From Paraburkholderia sp. ZP32-5 (GTDB lineage: Bacteria; Pseudomonadota; Gammaproteobacteria; Burkholderiales; Burkholderiaceae), in assembly GCF_021390495.1 (NCBI RefSeq), contig NZ_JAJEJP010000002.1:2976001-3040000 (forward strand): DNA of 64,000 nucleotides, given 5' to 3'. Within the stretch, counting starts at the first letter, position 1. Every line of letters starts with the position of its first letter. The notes beneath the pieces were generated by a model, which worked only from the letters and a program-made list of their open reading frames with translations, was not told the origin of the DNA and did not search any database. A program made the translations under genes and the position numbers. Below, piece after piece: positions 1-8,345 of the stretch.

Positions 1-167
1 GCGAAACCGTACGCGGACACGATCATGATCAGCGTCGAGCCCACGCAGACCAGCATGTGCGTGCGCAGTCCGGCCGCCCACGAAAGCCGCTCGCGCTCGA
101 AGCCGATTACACTGCCGAGCGCCGCGGCCAGCACGAGACGGGAAATGAGTTCGAGATTGCCCAACAT
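1..167 (-). CDS. MgtC/SapB-family membrane protein (3' end outside window)
   Basis: Only the first 55 or so codons are in the window. The start is the ATG at 165-167, placed 7 bases after a strong AGGAGG at 175-180. The peptide begins MLGNLELISRLVLAAALGSV and continues IGFERE, then a run with GLRTHMLVCVGSTL and a hydrophobic stretch. The GxxIGxERE followed by GLRTHxLVxxGxxL pattern is the N-terminal signature of MgtC/SapB inner-membrane proteins, which are linked to Mg2+ limitation, acid and intracellular survival. The product beyond the window edge cannot be judged. It is transcribed away from the epimerase gene, so 168-304 is a divergent intergenic region. Confidence 0.8.
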   Translation of the reverse strand, partial: MLGNLELISRLVLAAALGSVIGFERERLSWAAGLRTHMLVCVGSTLIMIVSAYGF

Positions 168-358
168 CGTTGTTCCTCCTTATTTGAATGAGCTGGGGAG
201 GTGGTCCGATCGTGCGTGTCAGCGCGAAGCGTTTGCTTTATGCTAAGCCGCACGCCGCCGCGGCCCTAGGCCGCCGCCCTGGACCACGACGCTGAATTGC
301 GGCGTTGAATCACAACCTGAACCGCCGCCCCGACACACTGCGCCCGCCCCATCCGATC

Positions 359-1474
359 ATGCCCAGCACGCCCCTTACGCCCGCTTCAACGACGACCGCC
401 GCGAACTCGCTGCGCGAGCATTTCGCGAACGTGGTGCTGCCGATGTGGCACGGGCCCGGCTTCAACAGCGCGCTGACGCTGCCCTACGAAGCGCTCGGCG
501 CCGACGATCATCAGCCGCAGCCCGTGCAGCGCTACCGTGCGATGGCGTGCGCGCGACAGTTGTTCACGTTCGCGCAGGCGGGCGACCTGGAGCACGCGCG
601 AGTGCTGTTCGATTCGCTGATGCATACCTTTCAGGACACCGACCACGGTGGATGGTTCTATAGCGTCGACGCGCTCGGCGTGCCTCTCGACACGACCAAA
701 GATCTGTACACGCACGCGTTCGTCGTGTTCGCGTGCGCCGAATACGCACGCCGCTCCGACAACCACGACGCGCTGAAGCTCGTGCACAACACGACGGCGC
801 TGATCCAGTCGAACTTCGCGGCCGACGGCGATCTGTTCAACGCCGCACTGAACGTCGACTTCTCGACGGTCACGGGCACGCCGCTGCAAAACCCGCTGAT
901 GCACCTGACCGAGGCCTGGCTCGCCGCCTGCGAAACGACGCACGACACCGTCTTCAGCGCCGCGCTGCGCCGCCTCGCGGTCGCGATCGAGCGGCACTTC
1001 GTGCATGCGCCGAGCGGCTGCATCGCCGAACTGCCGATCGGTGCGAGCGACAACCGTCTGGAGCCGGGGCATCAGTTCGAGTGGTACTGGCTCGTCAAGC
1101 AGGCCGGTGCGCTATTCGACGGCACCGGGCTCGCCGACGCGCTCACGCGCGCCTTTACCTTCGCGCAGAAGCACGGCGTGGACCCGGACAGCGGCGGCGT
1201 GTGCGCGTCGCTGGACGAAGCCGGCGACGTCAAGGACGCGACCCAGCGGATGTGGGCGCAAACGGAATATCTGCGCGCGCTCGCCTGCCACGACGATCCG
1301 GCCGTGCGGGCGCAACTGCCGCGGCAAATCGAACTGTTCGAGCAACGCTTTCTGCATCCGCGCGGCTGGTTCGAATGCAAGACGGCGGACGGCCAGGTCG
1401 CGCGCGCGGACATGCCTTCGACCACGCCGTATCACCTCGCCACCGCGTACGCGGCGCTGCCGGCATCGTCCTGA
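359..1474 (+). CDS. AGE-family sugar epimerase/isomerase
   Basis: Protein of about 371 residues of the N-acylglucosamine 2-epimerase (AGE) family, an (alpha/alpha)6-barrel cytosolic enzyme class that interconverts sugars such as GlcNAc/ManNAc, mannose/fructose or sulfoquinovose/sulfofructose. Visible family features are HGGWFYSVD near the N-terminus, the LYTHAFVVFACAEYARR helix, NPLMHLTEAWLAA, and EPGHQFEWYWLV in the second half, which carry the His and Glu residues expected in the barrel. I use the ATG at 359; an in-frame TTG at 305 would add 18 residues, and neither has a strong ribosome binding site. It stands alone, so the substrate cannot be inferred from context. Confidence 0.8.
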   Translation: MPSTPLTPASTTTAANSLREHFANVVLPMWHGPGFNSALTLPYEALGADDHQPQPVQRYRAMACARQLFTFAQAGDLEHARVLFDSLMHTFQDTDHGGWFYSVDALGVPLDTTKDLYTHAFVVFACAEYARRSDNHDALKLVHNTTALIQSNFAADGDLFNAALNVDFSTVTGTPLQNPLMHLTEAWLAACETTHDTVFSAALRRLAVAIERHFVHAPSGCIAELPIGASDNRLEPGHQFEWYWLVKQAGALFDGTGLADALTRAFTFAQKHGVDPDSGGVCASLDEAGDVKDATQRMWAQTEYLRALACHDDPAVRAQLPRQIELFEQRFLHPRGWFECKTADGQVARADMPSTTPYHLATAYAALPASS

Positions 1475-1645
1475 GCGGCCCAGGCGATTCGATGAAGACG
1501 AGCGCATCCCGCATAGGCAGCCCGCCCTTCTCCCGCCAGTCCATACCGCTGGTATACCCTGGCTGCCCAACCTCCTCGCCGGGCCGTCCGATCGGTGAAA
1601 ACGGCCAAAAAACTCAAAACCGGGGAATACCCGGATGCAGGTTGA

Positions 1646-1675
1646 TTGGCGTCTGTCATAAAGACGTGATACAAC
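1646..1675 (+). promoter_or_regulatory. Putative sigma70-type promoter of the cold-shock gene
   Basis: TTGGCG at 1646-1651 and TACAAC at 1670-1675 are separated by 18 bases. They would give a 5' leader of about 70 bases before the cold-shock ATG at 1751. Assigned by eye from consensus similarity only. Confidence 0.4.
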
Positions 1676-1750
1676 TCTCCCCTCGCGTTTCGCCCTCACG
1701 TCGAGAAATAGCGAACGCGAATGCAACACACAACATTTATTGGATTAAAA

Positions 1751-1954
1751 ATGGCAACAGGTACTGTTAAGTGGTTTAACGATGCGAAGGGTTTTGGTTT
1801 CATCACGCCGGACGACGGCGGCGAAGACCTGTTCGCACACTTCTCGGAAATCCAGGCATCGGGCTTCAAGTCCCTGCAGGAAAACCAGAAGGTGACGTTC
1901 GAAGTCAAGCAAGGCCCGAAGGGCAAGCAGGCTGCGAACATCCAGCCGGCCTAA
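1751..1954 (+). CDS. cspA: CspA-family cold-shock protein
   Basis: A 67-residue single cold-shock domain, the normal full length of the family. It begins [20 protein letters not shown], containing RNP1 (KGFGFI), and continues with DLFAHF (RNP2-like, VFVHF in the consensus). Such proteins bind single-stranded RNA and DNA and melt mRNA structure during cold shock or growth transitions. The start at 1751 gives the canonical [10 protein letters not shown]-terminus; an upstream in-frame ATG at 1721 would add an unusual extension. It is monocistronic, with a leader upstream and a strong hairpin terminator downstream. Which of the usual several Csp paralogues this is cannot be told. Confidence 0.93.
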   Translation: MATGTVKWFNDAKGFGFITPDDGGEDLFAHFSEIQASGFKSLQENQKVTFEVKQGPKGKQAANIQPA

Positions 1955-2024
1955 GTACTTCAGGTACTTTGACCCGGACTTGGACGTCACTATAGGCGCC
2001 TGTTAAGGCTCCTGCGTCGAATGC

Positions 2025-2053
2025 AAAATGGCTCGCTCTCAGCGGGCCATTTT
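2025..2053 (+). terminator. Rho-independent terminator after the cold-shock gene
   Basis: AAAATGGC at 2025-2032 pairs with GCCATTTT at 2046-2053, and CGCT/AGCG extends the stem around a 3-base loop with one G-T mismatch. The A and T ends of the stem make it usable in both directions, so it may also end transcription of the chemotaxis receptor gene, which stops at 2118 on the other strand. Confidence 0.8.
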
Positions 2054-2117
2054 CTATTTCAGTGCCTTCTTTTTAAGCGTTACCGCCTGAAACGGCATGC
2101 GTTCCGGCTAATCCGGA

Positions 2118-3710
2118 TTACAGATTCGGCGCTCGCATTGCGCCGGACTGTTGCGTGTGCAACACAGTTTCGGAAATTTCGAACACGGACACCGCCTGCT
2201 TCAATTGCTCCGTCTGCTGGTGCAGCGAAACGGCCGCCGCCGCGGCCTGCTCGACGAGCGCCGCGTTCTGTTGCGTCATCTCGTCCATCTGGACGACCGC
2301 CTGATTCACCTGCTCGATGCCGGTGCTCTGTTCGAGCGACGACGCGCTGATCTCCGCCATCATCTGCGTCACGCGCGAAATCGACGAGGACACGTGGCTC
2401 ATCGCTTCGCCCGCGCGCTCGACCAGCGCCGAGCCGCCCTGAATCTCCGCGACCGACTCGCTGATCAACGTCTTGATCTCCTTCGCCGACTGCGCGCTGC
2501 GCTGCGCGAGCCCGCGCACCTCGCCCGCGACCACCGCGAAGCCGCGACCCTGCTCGCCCGCGCGCGCCGCCTCGACGGCCGCGTTCAGCGCGAGGATGTT
2601 GGTCTGGAACGCGATGCCGTCGATCACCGAGATGATCTCCGCGATCTTGTCCGAGCTTTGCGCGATGCCGCGCATCTTGTCGACCACCTGGTTGACGACT
2701 TCGCTGCCGCGCGAGGTTGCATCGAGCGCGGTGCCGGCCAGCTCGTTGGCTTCGCGTGCGTGATCGGCGTTCTGGCGCACGGTCGCCGTCAGTTCTTCCA
2801 TGCTCGATGCGGTTTCTTCGAGCGACGCCGCCTGGCTTTCCGTGCGCGCCGACAGATCGGCGTTGCCGGTCGCGATTTCATCGGCGCCAAGGTAGATCGA
2901 GTCGGCGGATTCGCGCACGGCCTGTACGGTGCGCGCGACGCTCGCCTGCATCGTCGCGAGGCCGGAGTACAGGCGGCCAATTTCGTTGGTGCCGCGCGCG
3001 GCGATCGGCTGATCGAGACGCCCTTGCGCGATGCGCTCGAAGTGACGGCCGGCCTCTTCGAGCGGCCCGACCACGCCACGGCGCAACGCCGCGTAGACCG
3101 CGGCCGTGCCGGCCACCAGCACCAGCAGAATCACCACGCTGACGATACGAAACGCCGCCATACGCGCATCGATCGATGCCAGCGACGCGCGGCTCGCGGT
3201 GTTGCCGAACTGCGCGAAGTTGTTCGCTTCGGTCAGGTAAGCGTCCTGGAACGATTGGGTCGGCTGATCGAGGAAGGCCTGGATGTTGTTCGCGTCGAGA
3301 AACTGCGCCAGTTCGGTCAGCGCGGCGTGCAGCTTCTTGTAGCGCTCGGCGAGTGCGGCGGCCCGCGTGCTGTTTTCGTCGCTCGCTTTATCCGCGCTCA
3401 TGAAGGCCGCGAACGATTGATCGGCGGCGGCGAGCTGTTCGCGCGCGTGCTGCACGATATCGGTGGGCTCCGTGCCGCCGCGCACCATCCGCGTGCCGGC
3501 GCGCGACAGGTTGATACGCGCGTCCATCAGGCGCTGCGTCGTCTGGTTGACCGCGTCGACTTGCGTGAGCGCGATACTCGACAGATCGTTCACGTCGTCG
3601 TGTGTACGCGTCAGCGACCAGAACCCGAGGCCCACCGTGACCAGCTGGAAAACGCAGAACGCGGCCAGAACGCATAGCAGGCCGGATGCGACCTTGATCT
3701 TGCTGAACAT
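2118..3710 (-). CDS. Methyl-accepting chemotaxis protein
   Basis: Transmembrane chemoreceptor of about 530 residues. Order of parts: N-terminal transmembrane helix (about 8-33), a helical Tar-type periplasmic sensor of roughly 150 residues, a second transmembrane helix (about 187-208, VVILLVLVAGTAAVYAAL), a HAMP segment, then the cytoplasmic signalling coiled coil. The signalling tip reads GIAFQTNILALNAAVEAARA followed by GEQGRGFAVVAGEVRGLAQR, essentially the consensus for CheA/CheW contact. There is no C-terminal NWETF-like pentapeptide, so adaptation enzymes must act without that tether. I place the start at the ATG at 3710 rather than the GTG at 3719. The ligand is unknown; no che genes are nearby. 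Confidence 0.9.
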   Translation of the reverse strand: MFSKIKVASGLLCVLAAFCVFQLVTVGLGFWSLTRTHDDVNDLSSIALTQVDAVNQTTQRLMDARINLSRAGTRMVRGGTEPTDIVQHAREQLAAADQSFAAFMSADKASDENSTRAAALAERYKKLHAALTELAQFLDANNIQAFLDQPTQSFQDAYLTEANNFAQFGNTASRASLASIDARMAAFRIVSVVILLVLVAGTAAVYAALRRGVVGPLEEAGRHFERIAQGRLDQPIAARGTNEIGRLYSGLATMQASVARTVQAVRESADSIYLGADEIATGNADLSARTESQAASLEETASSMEELTATVRQNADHAREANELAGTALDATSRGSEVVNQVVDKMRGIAQSSDKIAEIISVIDGIAFQTNILALNAAVEAARAGEQGRGFAVVAGEVRGLAQRSAQSAKEIKTLISESVAEIQGGSALVERAGEAMSHVSSSISRVTQMMAEISASSLEQSTGIEQVNQAVVQMDEMTQQNAALVEQAAAAAVSLHQQTEQLKQAVSVFEISETVLHTQQSGAMRAPNL

Positions 3711-3990
3711 CGTGAACACCTGAAAGGCAAAGGAATGGCAGAACCTATACCAGGGTTAACGGCAGGCCGACGCAGCGCTTGAGGTCAATTTCCGTAAAAA
3801 GCCGCTTATATGCTGGTTTCATCGTCGATCGTCGCGATTGCATCCGTTTCGCACAACAATGTGGCGCGCGTCGCGCGGAATCACCTTGCGCAGCGCAGCG
3901 CCGCTTCCTAGAGTGGGTAGGACCGCACGGAGCACGCCGTCCGCCGCGGTCGTAGTCACACACGACGGGGCGTGGCACGAAGGAATCACA

Positions 3991-4422
3991 ATGACTGATC
4001 TTCTCGACCGGGCACGCGGCGCGCTGCACGCCCAGCCGTTCAGCATGCTGCTAGGCGCGGACTTGATGCACACCGGCGGCAACGAACTCACCTTGTGTCT
4101 GCCGATCCGCGATGAACTCAGGCAACAGCATGGCTTCGTGCACGGCGGAGTCATCAGCTATCTCGCCGACAACGCGCTGACGTTCGCGGGCGCGCTGTCG
4201 CTCGGACCGAAAGTCGTGACCGGCGAATACAAGATCAACTATCTGCGTCCGGCGGTGAACGGCACGTTGATCGCGCGCGCGAGCGTGGTGTACGCGGGGC
4301 GGCATCAGGCGACCTGTCAGTGCAGCGTGTATGTGATGGATGGGAATCGGGAAAAGCTGGTGGCGGTTGCGCAGGGGACGGTTAACCGGATTGGAGGGGA
4401 TGGGGAGGAAGCGGCGGGGTAG
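3991..4422 (+). CDS. PaaI-type hotdog-fold thioesterase
   Basis: A 143-residue single hotdog domain of the PaaI/YbgC-like thioesterase superfamily, which hydrolyses acyl-CoA thioesters in the cytosol. The diagnostic stretch is HGFVHGGVISYLADNALTFA, with HGG at the start of the hot-dog helix and the Asp/Asn pair expected at the active site. EYKINYLRPA then matches the conserved beta strand (xxxxNFLRP). The ATG at 3991 follows GAAGGA with good spacing; the longer upstream reading has no family similarity. It is divergent from the chemoreceptor and convergent with the GGDEF/EAL gene. The acyl substrate is not indicated by neighbours. Confidence 0.82.
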   Translation: MTDLLDRARGALHAQPFSMLLGADLMHTGGNELTLCLPIRDELRQQHGFVHGGVISYLADNALTFAGALSLGPKVVTGEYKINYLRPAVNGTLIARASVVYAGRHQATCQCSVYVMDGNREKLVAVAQGTVNRIGGDGEEAAG

Positions 4423-4443
4423 CTCCAGATGCCACGCCGCCCT

Positions 4444-7400
4444 CTAGGCCACTTTCCGCGCGGTGGTCCACGACCAGAGATCCGCGGGCGACAACGCTTT
4501 CGAGAACAAAAAGCCCTGCAGTTCATCACAACCGATCGTGCGTAGGATGCGCGCCTGGTGTTCGTTCTCGACACCTTCGGCGACCACCCGCAAGCCGAGT
4601 TCGTGGCCCAGTTCGATGATCGCGCGAATGATCGCGAGGTCCGCCGGAGCATCGAGCATGTCGAGCACGAACGCGCGATCGATCTTGAGCCGGTCGAGCG
4701 GGAAGCGGTTCAAATAGCTGAGGCTCGAATAGCCGGTGCCGAAATCGTCGAGCGACAGCTTGATCCCGAGCGCGCGAATTGCGTTGGTCGTCGCGAGATA
4801 GTTCTCCGCGTTGTCCATCAGCACGGTTTCGGTGATTTCGAGTTCGAGCCGTTTCGCGTCGACCCGATGCCGGGCGAGACTGTCCTTGAGCGTGCCGATC
4901 AGATCCGGATCGCGCAGCTGGATTGCCGACAGGTTGATCGACACACGAAGCGGCGGCAGCCTTGCCGCGTCCCATGCGGCGATCTGCCGGCACGCTTCAT
5001 CGATCACCCACGCTCCGATTGGAATGATGAGTCGCGTATCTTCGGCGACCGGAATGAACTGCGCGGGCGACACGGAGCCGATCTGCGGGCTGTTCCAGCG
5101 CAGCAGCCCTTCCACCGAAACGAGCTGACCCGTGTGCGCATCGACGCACGGCTGGTATTCGAGCCGGAATTCGCGCCGCTCGATTGCAGCGCGCAGGCAT
5201 GCTTCGAGTGTCAGCCGGTAGCGCGTACGTTCGGCCATGTCGGACGAGAAGAACTTGACGAGATTGCGTCCCGCGCCCTTTGCCTGGTACATCGCGGCGT
5301 CGGCGTTCTGCATCAGCGTTTCGATGTCCGAGCCGTCGTCCGGAAACAGCGCCACGCCGACACTGCACGACACCTGCAGCGTCACGCCGCCGACCTCGTG
5401 AGGTTGGCGCACGAGGGGCAGCAAACGATCTTCGATCGTGCGCGTGACGTCGGCCGCGTTGCTGACGCCGTTCAGGATCACCGTGAACTCGTCGCCGCCG
5501 AGACGGCTTACCGTGTCGTTGCTGCGCACCGCCTGCAAAAGGCGCCGCGACACCGAGCGCAGCAGGTTGTCGCCGACGTGATGTCCGAGTGAATCATTGA
5601 TGTCCTTGAAGCGATCGAGATCGATGAACAGCACCGCGACGCGCTGCCCCGCGCGGCGCGCATTGCCGAGCACGACGCCAAGACGTTTGACGAACAGTTC
5701 GCGGTTCGGCAGCTCCGTCAACACGTCGTGCTCCGCGAGGAACTGGATGCGCGCCTCGCTCTTCTTGCGGTCGGTAATGTCGATCAGCGTGCAGATGTAG
5801 TGCGACAGGTTCGCGCGCCGGTCGCGCACCGCGCTCATCATCAACCAGGCCGGATAGTCGCTGCCGGCGCGCCGCCGGATGTGAGCTTCGCCGTGCCACG
5901 TGCTCAGGCGATTGACGGAATCGATCACCGCCGGAAGGATGTCGTCGTGCTCCTGCGTGCCGAAGATGAACGTGGGCTCCTCGCCCGTCACGTCGTCGGC
6001 GCGATACCCGGTTGCACGATAGAACGATGCGTTGGCGGTCACGAGCCGTCGTTGCGCATCGAGAATCAGGATCGCTTCGGATGACGCTTCGAACACCTTG
6101 CCCCATAACTCGAGACGCTGCTCCATCAGCTTGATCTGGTTGATCGGCGTGAAAGCGGTCAGCACGGCATCGCGTCCCTGAAAATCGAAGCGGCGCGCCG
6201 ACAGCATCGCCCACGTGGGTTCGCCGGCGGCCTTCCAGTGCACCTCGAATTCGTCGACGGCGTCGCGGTCCGACAACTGCTGGAAGAAACGCGCGCGCAC
6301 TTCCGAATCGAGACCGAAGGCCCATGGGTCGACCGTGCAGCCATTGAGCCAGTAAAGCGCGGGCTCGTTCGCGTGCAACACTTCATGGCCCGGGATCGCC
6401 GTGACGACCATCGGCACCGGCGTCGCCTCGACGAGCGCGTACTGCGCGGCCGACGCGCGAGCGGTCGCGGCGAGTTCCTTTTGCACGTCACGCTCGCGGT
6501 CGAGTTGCGCGAGCATGTCGTTGAAGCCGCTCACGAGCTGGCCGATTTCATCCTGGCTGTGCCAGCTGGCGCGCAGCGAGTGGTCACCGGTACGCCGCAC
6601 CGTGTCCATCACGCGCGCGAGCCGGCGCAGCGGCCGCGAAATCTGCTGCGCGACGAAGTACACCATGCTCAGGATCGCGCAGAGCAGAAATAGCGCGGTG
6701 CCCAGGTGCAGCCACATCCGCTCGAAGAGACCGCGGACACGCTCGTGCAGCAGTCTTTCGAGCTGATTGCCGGTCACGCTCCACGCGTCGCTCACTCCTT
6801 TAATTAGGTTCTGCTGCGCGGCATCGAGAGCGGCCAGCGTGCCGGCATCCGCGCCGGCATCGACGACTGTGCCGGCCGCACGGCGATACGCATCGACCGT
6901 GGCCAGCATGTGCCCGATCGCGGGACCGATCGAAGCGCTCAGCGTGCCGTTCGCCGCGGATGCCTCCGCGTAGTCGGAACGCAGCTCCTGCAAGACAGCG
7001 TCGAGCTGGCCTTCCAGCACGAGGTAGCGGGTACGCATCTCATCGTGGCTCATCGATGCGGTGCGGCGATTCGAGCCGGCATCGTGCAGGTGTCGGCCGA
7101 TCCGGTTGACGTCGCCGAGCAGTTCCGGATAGCGCAGGATCGACAGAGACATCGAGTAATAGCTGTCGAGATCCGGATCCAGAATCAGGTTCGACTGGTT
7201 GCCGACTCGCGTCACCAGTGCGCGCGCCGCTTCGAGACCGCTGTCCACCGTGGCGTCGTTCGCATGGGGCGCCGCCGTGTCTGCGAGCGCGCTCAACACG
7301 CGCGCATTGAGTTCGGCGCTTTTCATGTTGGCGCCATAGCGGCTCTCGGCGTCGGCGAGCTGGTTCGCCGTGCGTTTCAATTGAGCCGCCGTCGGCGGCT

Positions 7401-7623
7401 GCCCGGCTCCAGCGAGCGCGAAGTCGATGAGCACGTCCTGCATTGCCGCGACGTAGGCATTGCCGACCAGTTCCTTGTTGGAGAAGTCGATCGCGATGTA
7501 CTTCTCGTGGATCAGGATGCCGCTGATATACAGCACCGCGCTCAGATCCAGCAGATAGATCAGCAGCAGCTTACGGCCGACGCGAAGACGCCCGAGTAAC
7601 CGGAAGAACAGGTTGTGTTTCAT
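4444..7623 (-). CDS. Membrane PAS-GGDEF-EAL cyclic-di-GMP enzyme
   Basis: Protein of about 1059 residues with, in order, an N-terminal transmembrane helix (about 18-36), a long helical periplasmic sensor, a second transmembrane helix (about 300-320), HAMP, two PAS regions (the second followed by PAC-like text), GGDEF, then EAL. The cyclase core RLGGDEF is intact, and RSND lies five residues before GGDEF, matching the product-inhibition I-site RxxD. The phosphodiesterase domain keeps DDFGTGYSSLSYL and AEGVE, but its signature reads EGLLRW instead of EALLRW. The metal-binding Glu is kept, so activity is plausible. The start at 7623 (MKHNLFF) places a basic N-terminus before the first membrane helix. 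Confidence 0.92.
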   Translation of the reverse strand: MKHNLFFRLLGRLRVGRKLLLIYLLDLSAVLYISGILIHEKYIAIDFSNKELVGNAYVAAMQDVLIDFALAGAGQPPTAAQLKRTANQLADAESRYGANMKSAELNARVLSALADTAAPHANDATVDSGLEAARALVTRVGNQSNLILDPDLDSYYSMSLSILRYPELLGDVNRIGRHLHDAGSNRRTASMSHDEMRTRYLVLEGQLDAVLQELRSDYAEASAANGTLSASIGPAIGHMLATVDAYRRAAGTVVDAGADAGTLAALDAAQQNLIKGVSDAWSVTGNQLERLLHERVRGLFERMWLHLGTALFLLCAILSMVYFVAQQISRPLRRLARVMDTVRRTGDHSLRASWHSQDEIGQLVSGFNDMLAQLDRERDVQKELAATARASAAQYALVEATPVPMVVTAIPGHEVLHANEPALYWLNGCTVDPWAFGLDSEVRARFFQQLSDRDAVDEFEVHWKAAGEPTWAMLSARRFDFQGRDAVLTAFTPINQIKLMEQRLELWGKVFEASSEAILILDAQRRLVTANASFYRATGYRADDVTGEEPTFIFGTQEHDDILPAVIDSVNRLSTWHGEAHIRRRAGSDYPAWLMMSAVRDRRANLSHYICTLIDITDRKKSEARIQFLAEHDVLTELPNRELFVKRLGVVLGNARRAGQRVAVLFIDLDRFKDINDSLGHHVGDNLLRSVSRRLLQAVRSNDTVSRLGGDEFTVILNGVSNAADVTRTIEDRLLPLVRQPHEVGGVTLQVSCSVGVALFPDDGSDIETLMQNADAAMYQAKGAGRNLVKFFSSDMAERTRYRLTLEACLRAAIERREFRLEYQPCVDAHTGQLVSVEGLLRWNSPQIGSVSPAQFIPVAEDTRLIIPIGAWVIDEACRQIAAWDAARLPPLRVSINLSAIQLRDPDLIGTLKDSLARHRVDAKRLELEITETVLMDNAENYLATTNAIRALGIKLSLDDFGTGYSSLSYLNRFPLDRLKIDRAFVLDMLDAPADLAIIRAIIELGHELGLRVVAEGVENEHQARILRTIGCDELQGFLFSKALSPADLWSWTTARKVA

Positions 7624-7924
7624 AGACGTTGCGGTTCGCGCGCGATGCTTGCACCCCGGGTGTCGTAAGCCGGACGATTCACTGCGTTTTCTCCGTGCGG
7701 GGACGTTGGGTCTGACTTCAGCGCGAAGGCGCGAAAGACCCCTGCTCAATCTATCGGCGGGTTGATTTGTTTCTTGAGCTTTCGCTTAAAAGTCACCAAG
7801 ACGGTGCTTGATATGCGACATTGCAGTGCAAATATCTTCATTGCAGCGATGTGCTGGTTTGCTTGCGCTGCGCATCGCTGCGTGCGAGGCCGCGTCGGCG
7901 AGCTGCGAATATTGCTGCGCAAAC

Positions 7925-8163
7925 GCCGCGCCGCGCACGAGTTAGTGCTCAGCGCAGCGGGATTGAAGATCGACGGTATCCGGCTGCTACTGCCTTGCGT
8001 ACTCGGCGAAAAGCCTGTGTTTCATCCATGCGTTCAAGCGCGCGCATTGCTGCGCGGCGAAGTCGAAAAGCTCGACGTTCGGCTGCGAGAGCTTAGTGAA
8101 ACGCGGGAAGTGGTTGTGAGGCTTCTCAGTGCGGTCGACACCAATGAGACATTGCGGCTTTAA
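7925..8163 (+). pseudogene. C-terminal fragment of a MerR-family regulator
   Basis: The translated stretch contains LSAAGLKIDGIRLLLPC, a spacer, then HPCVQARALLRGEVEKLDVR and a coiled-coil run to the stop at 8163. This resembles the C-terminal half of MerR-family regulators of the (S/A)AGLxxxxIRxLLPC...LxxExxxLDxRIxxL type. The N-terminal winged-helix DNA-binding domain is not present in any frame upstream, so it looks like a decayed remnant. The reading frame is open from 7762 and could produce a 133-residue protein, but its first 50 residues look non-coding. The assignment rests on pattern memory and is tentative. Confidence 0.45.
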
Positions 8164-8345
8164 TCATTGTGTGGATTTGAGCGGTGATGTATTGCCGCGG
8201 GGTGAGGCTCATCGGGTCGGCATGTATTGATGCGCGACCTGCGAGCGAATGCTTCGGATTGTCTTCAAGAGATATTTCCACGAATGAGCGCGATCCAGCG
8301 TGGTCGAGTCGTTCACAAATACTCCCGCCAAGAAAAAGAAATGTC

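Noticed and set aside
2151..3677. A 508-codon open frame on the plus strand opposite the chemoreceptor
   Set aside because: It is a GC-rich antisense shadow of the receptor gene, with Arg/His/Ala-rich text and no family resemblance.
4558..5592. Long plus-strand frame opposite the GGDEF/EAL gene
   Set aside because: Composition follows from the antisense of the GGDEF and EAL coding sequence; no start signal.
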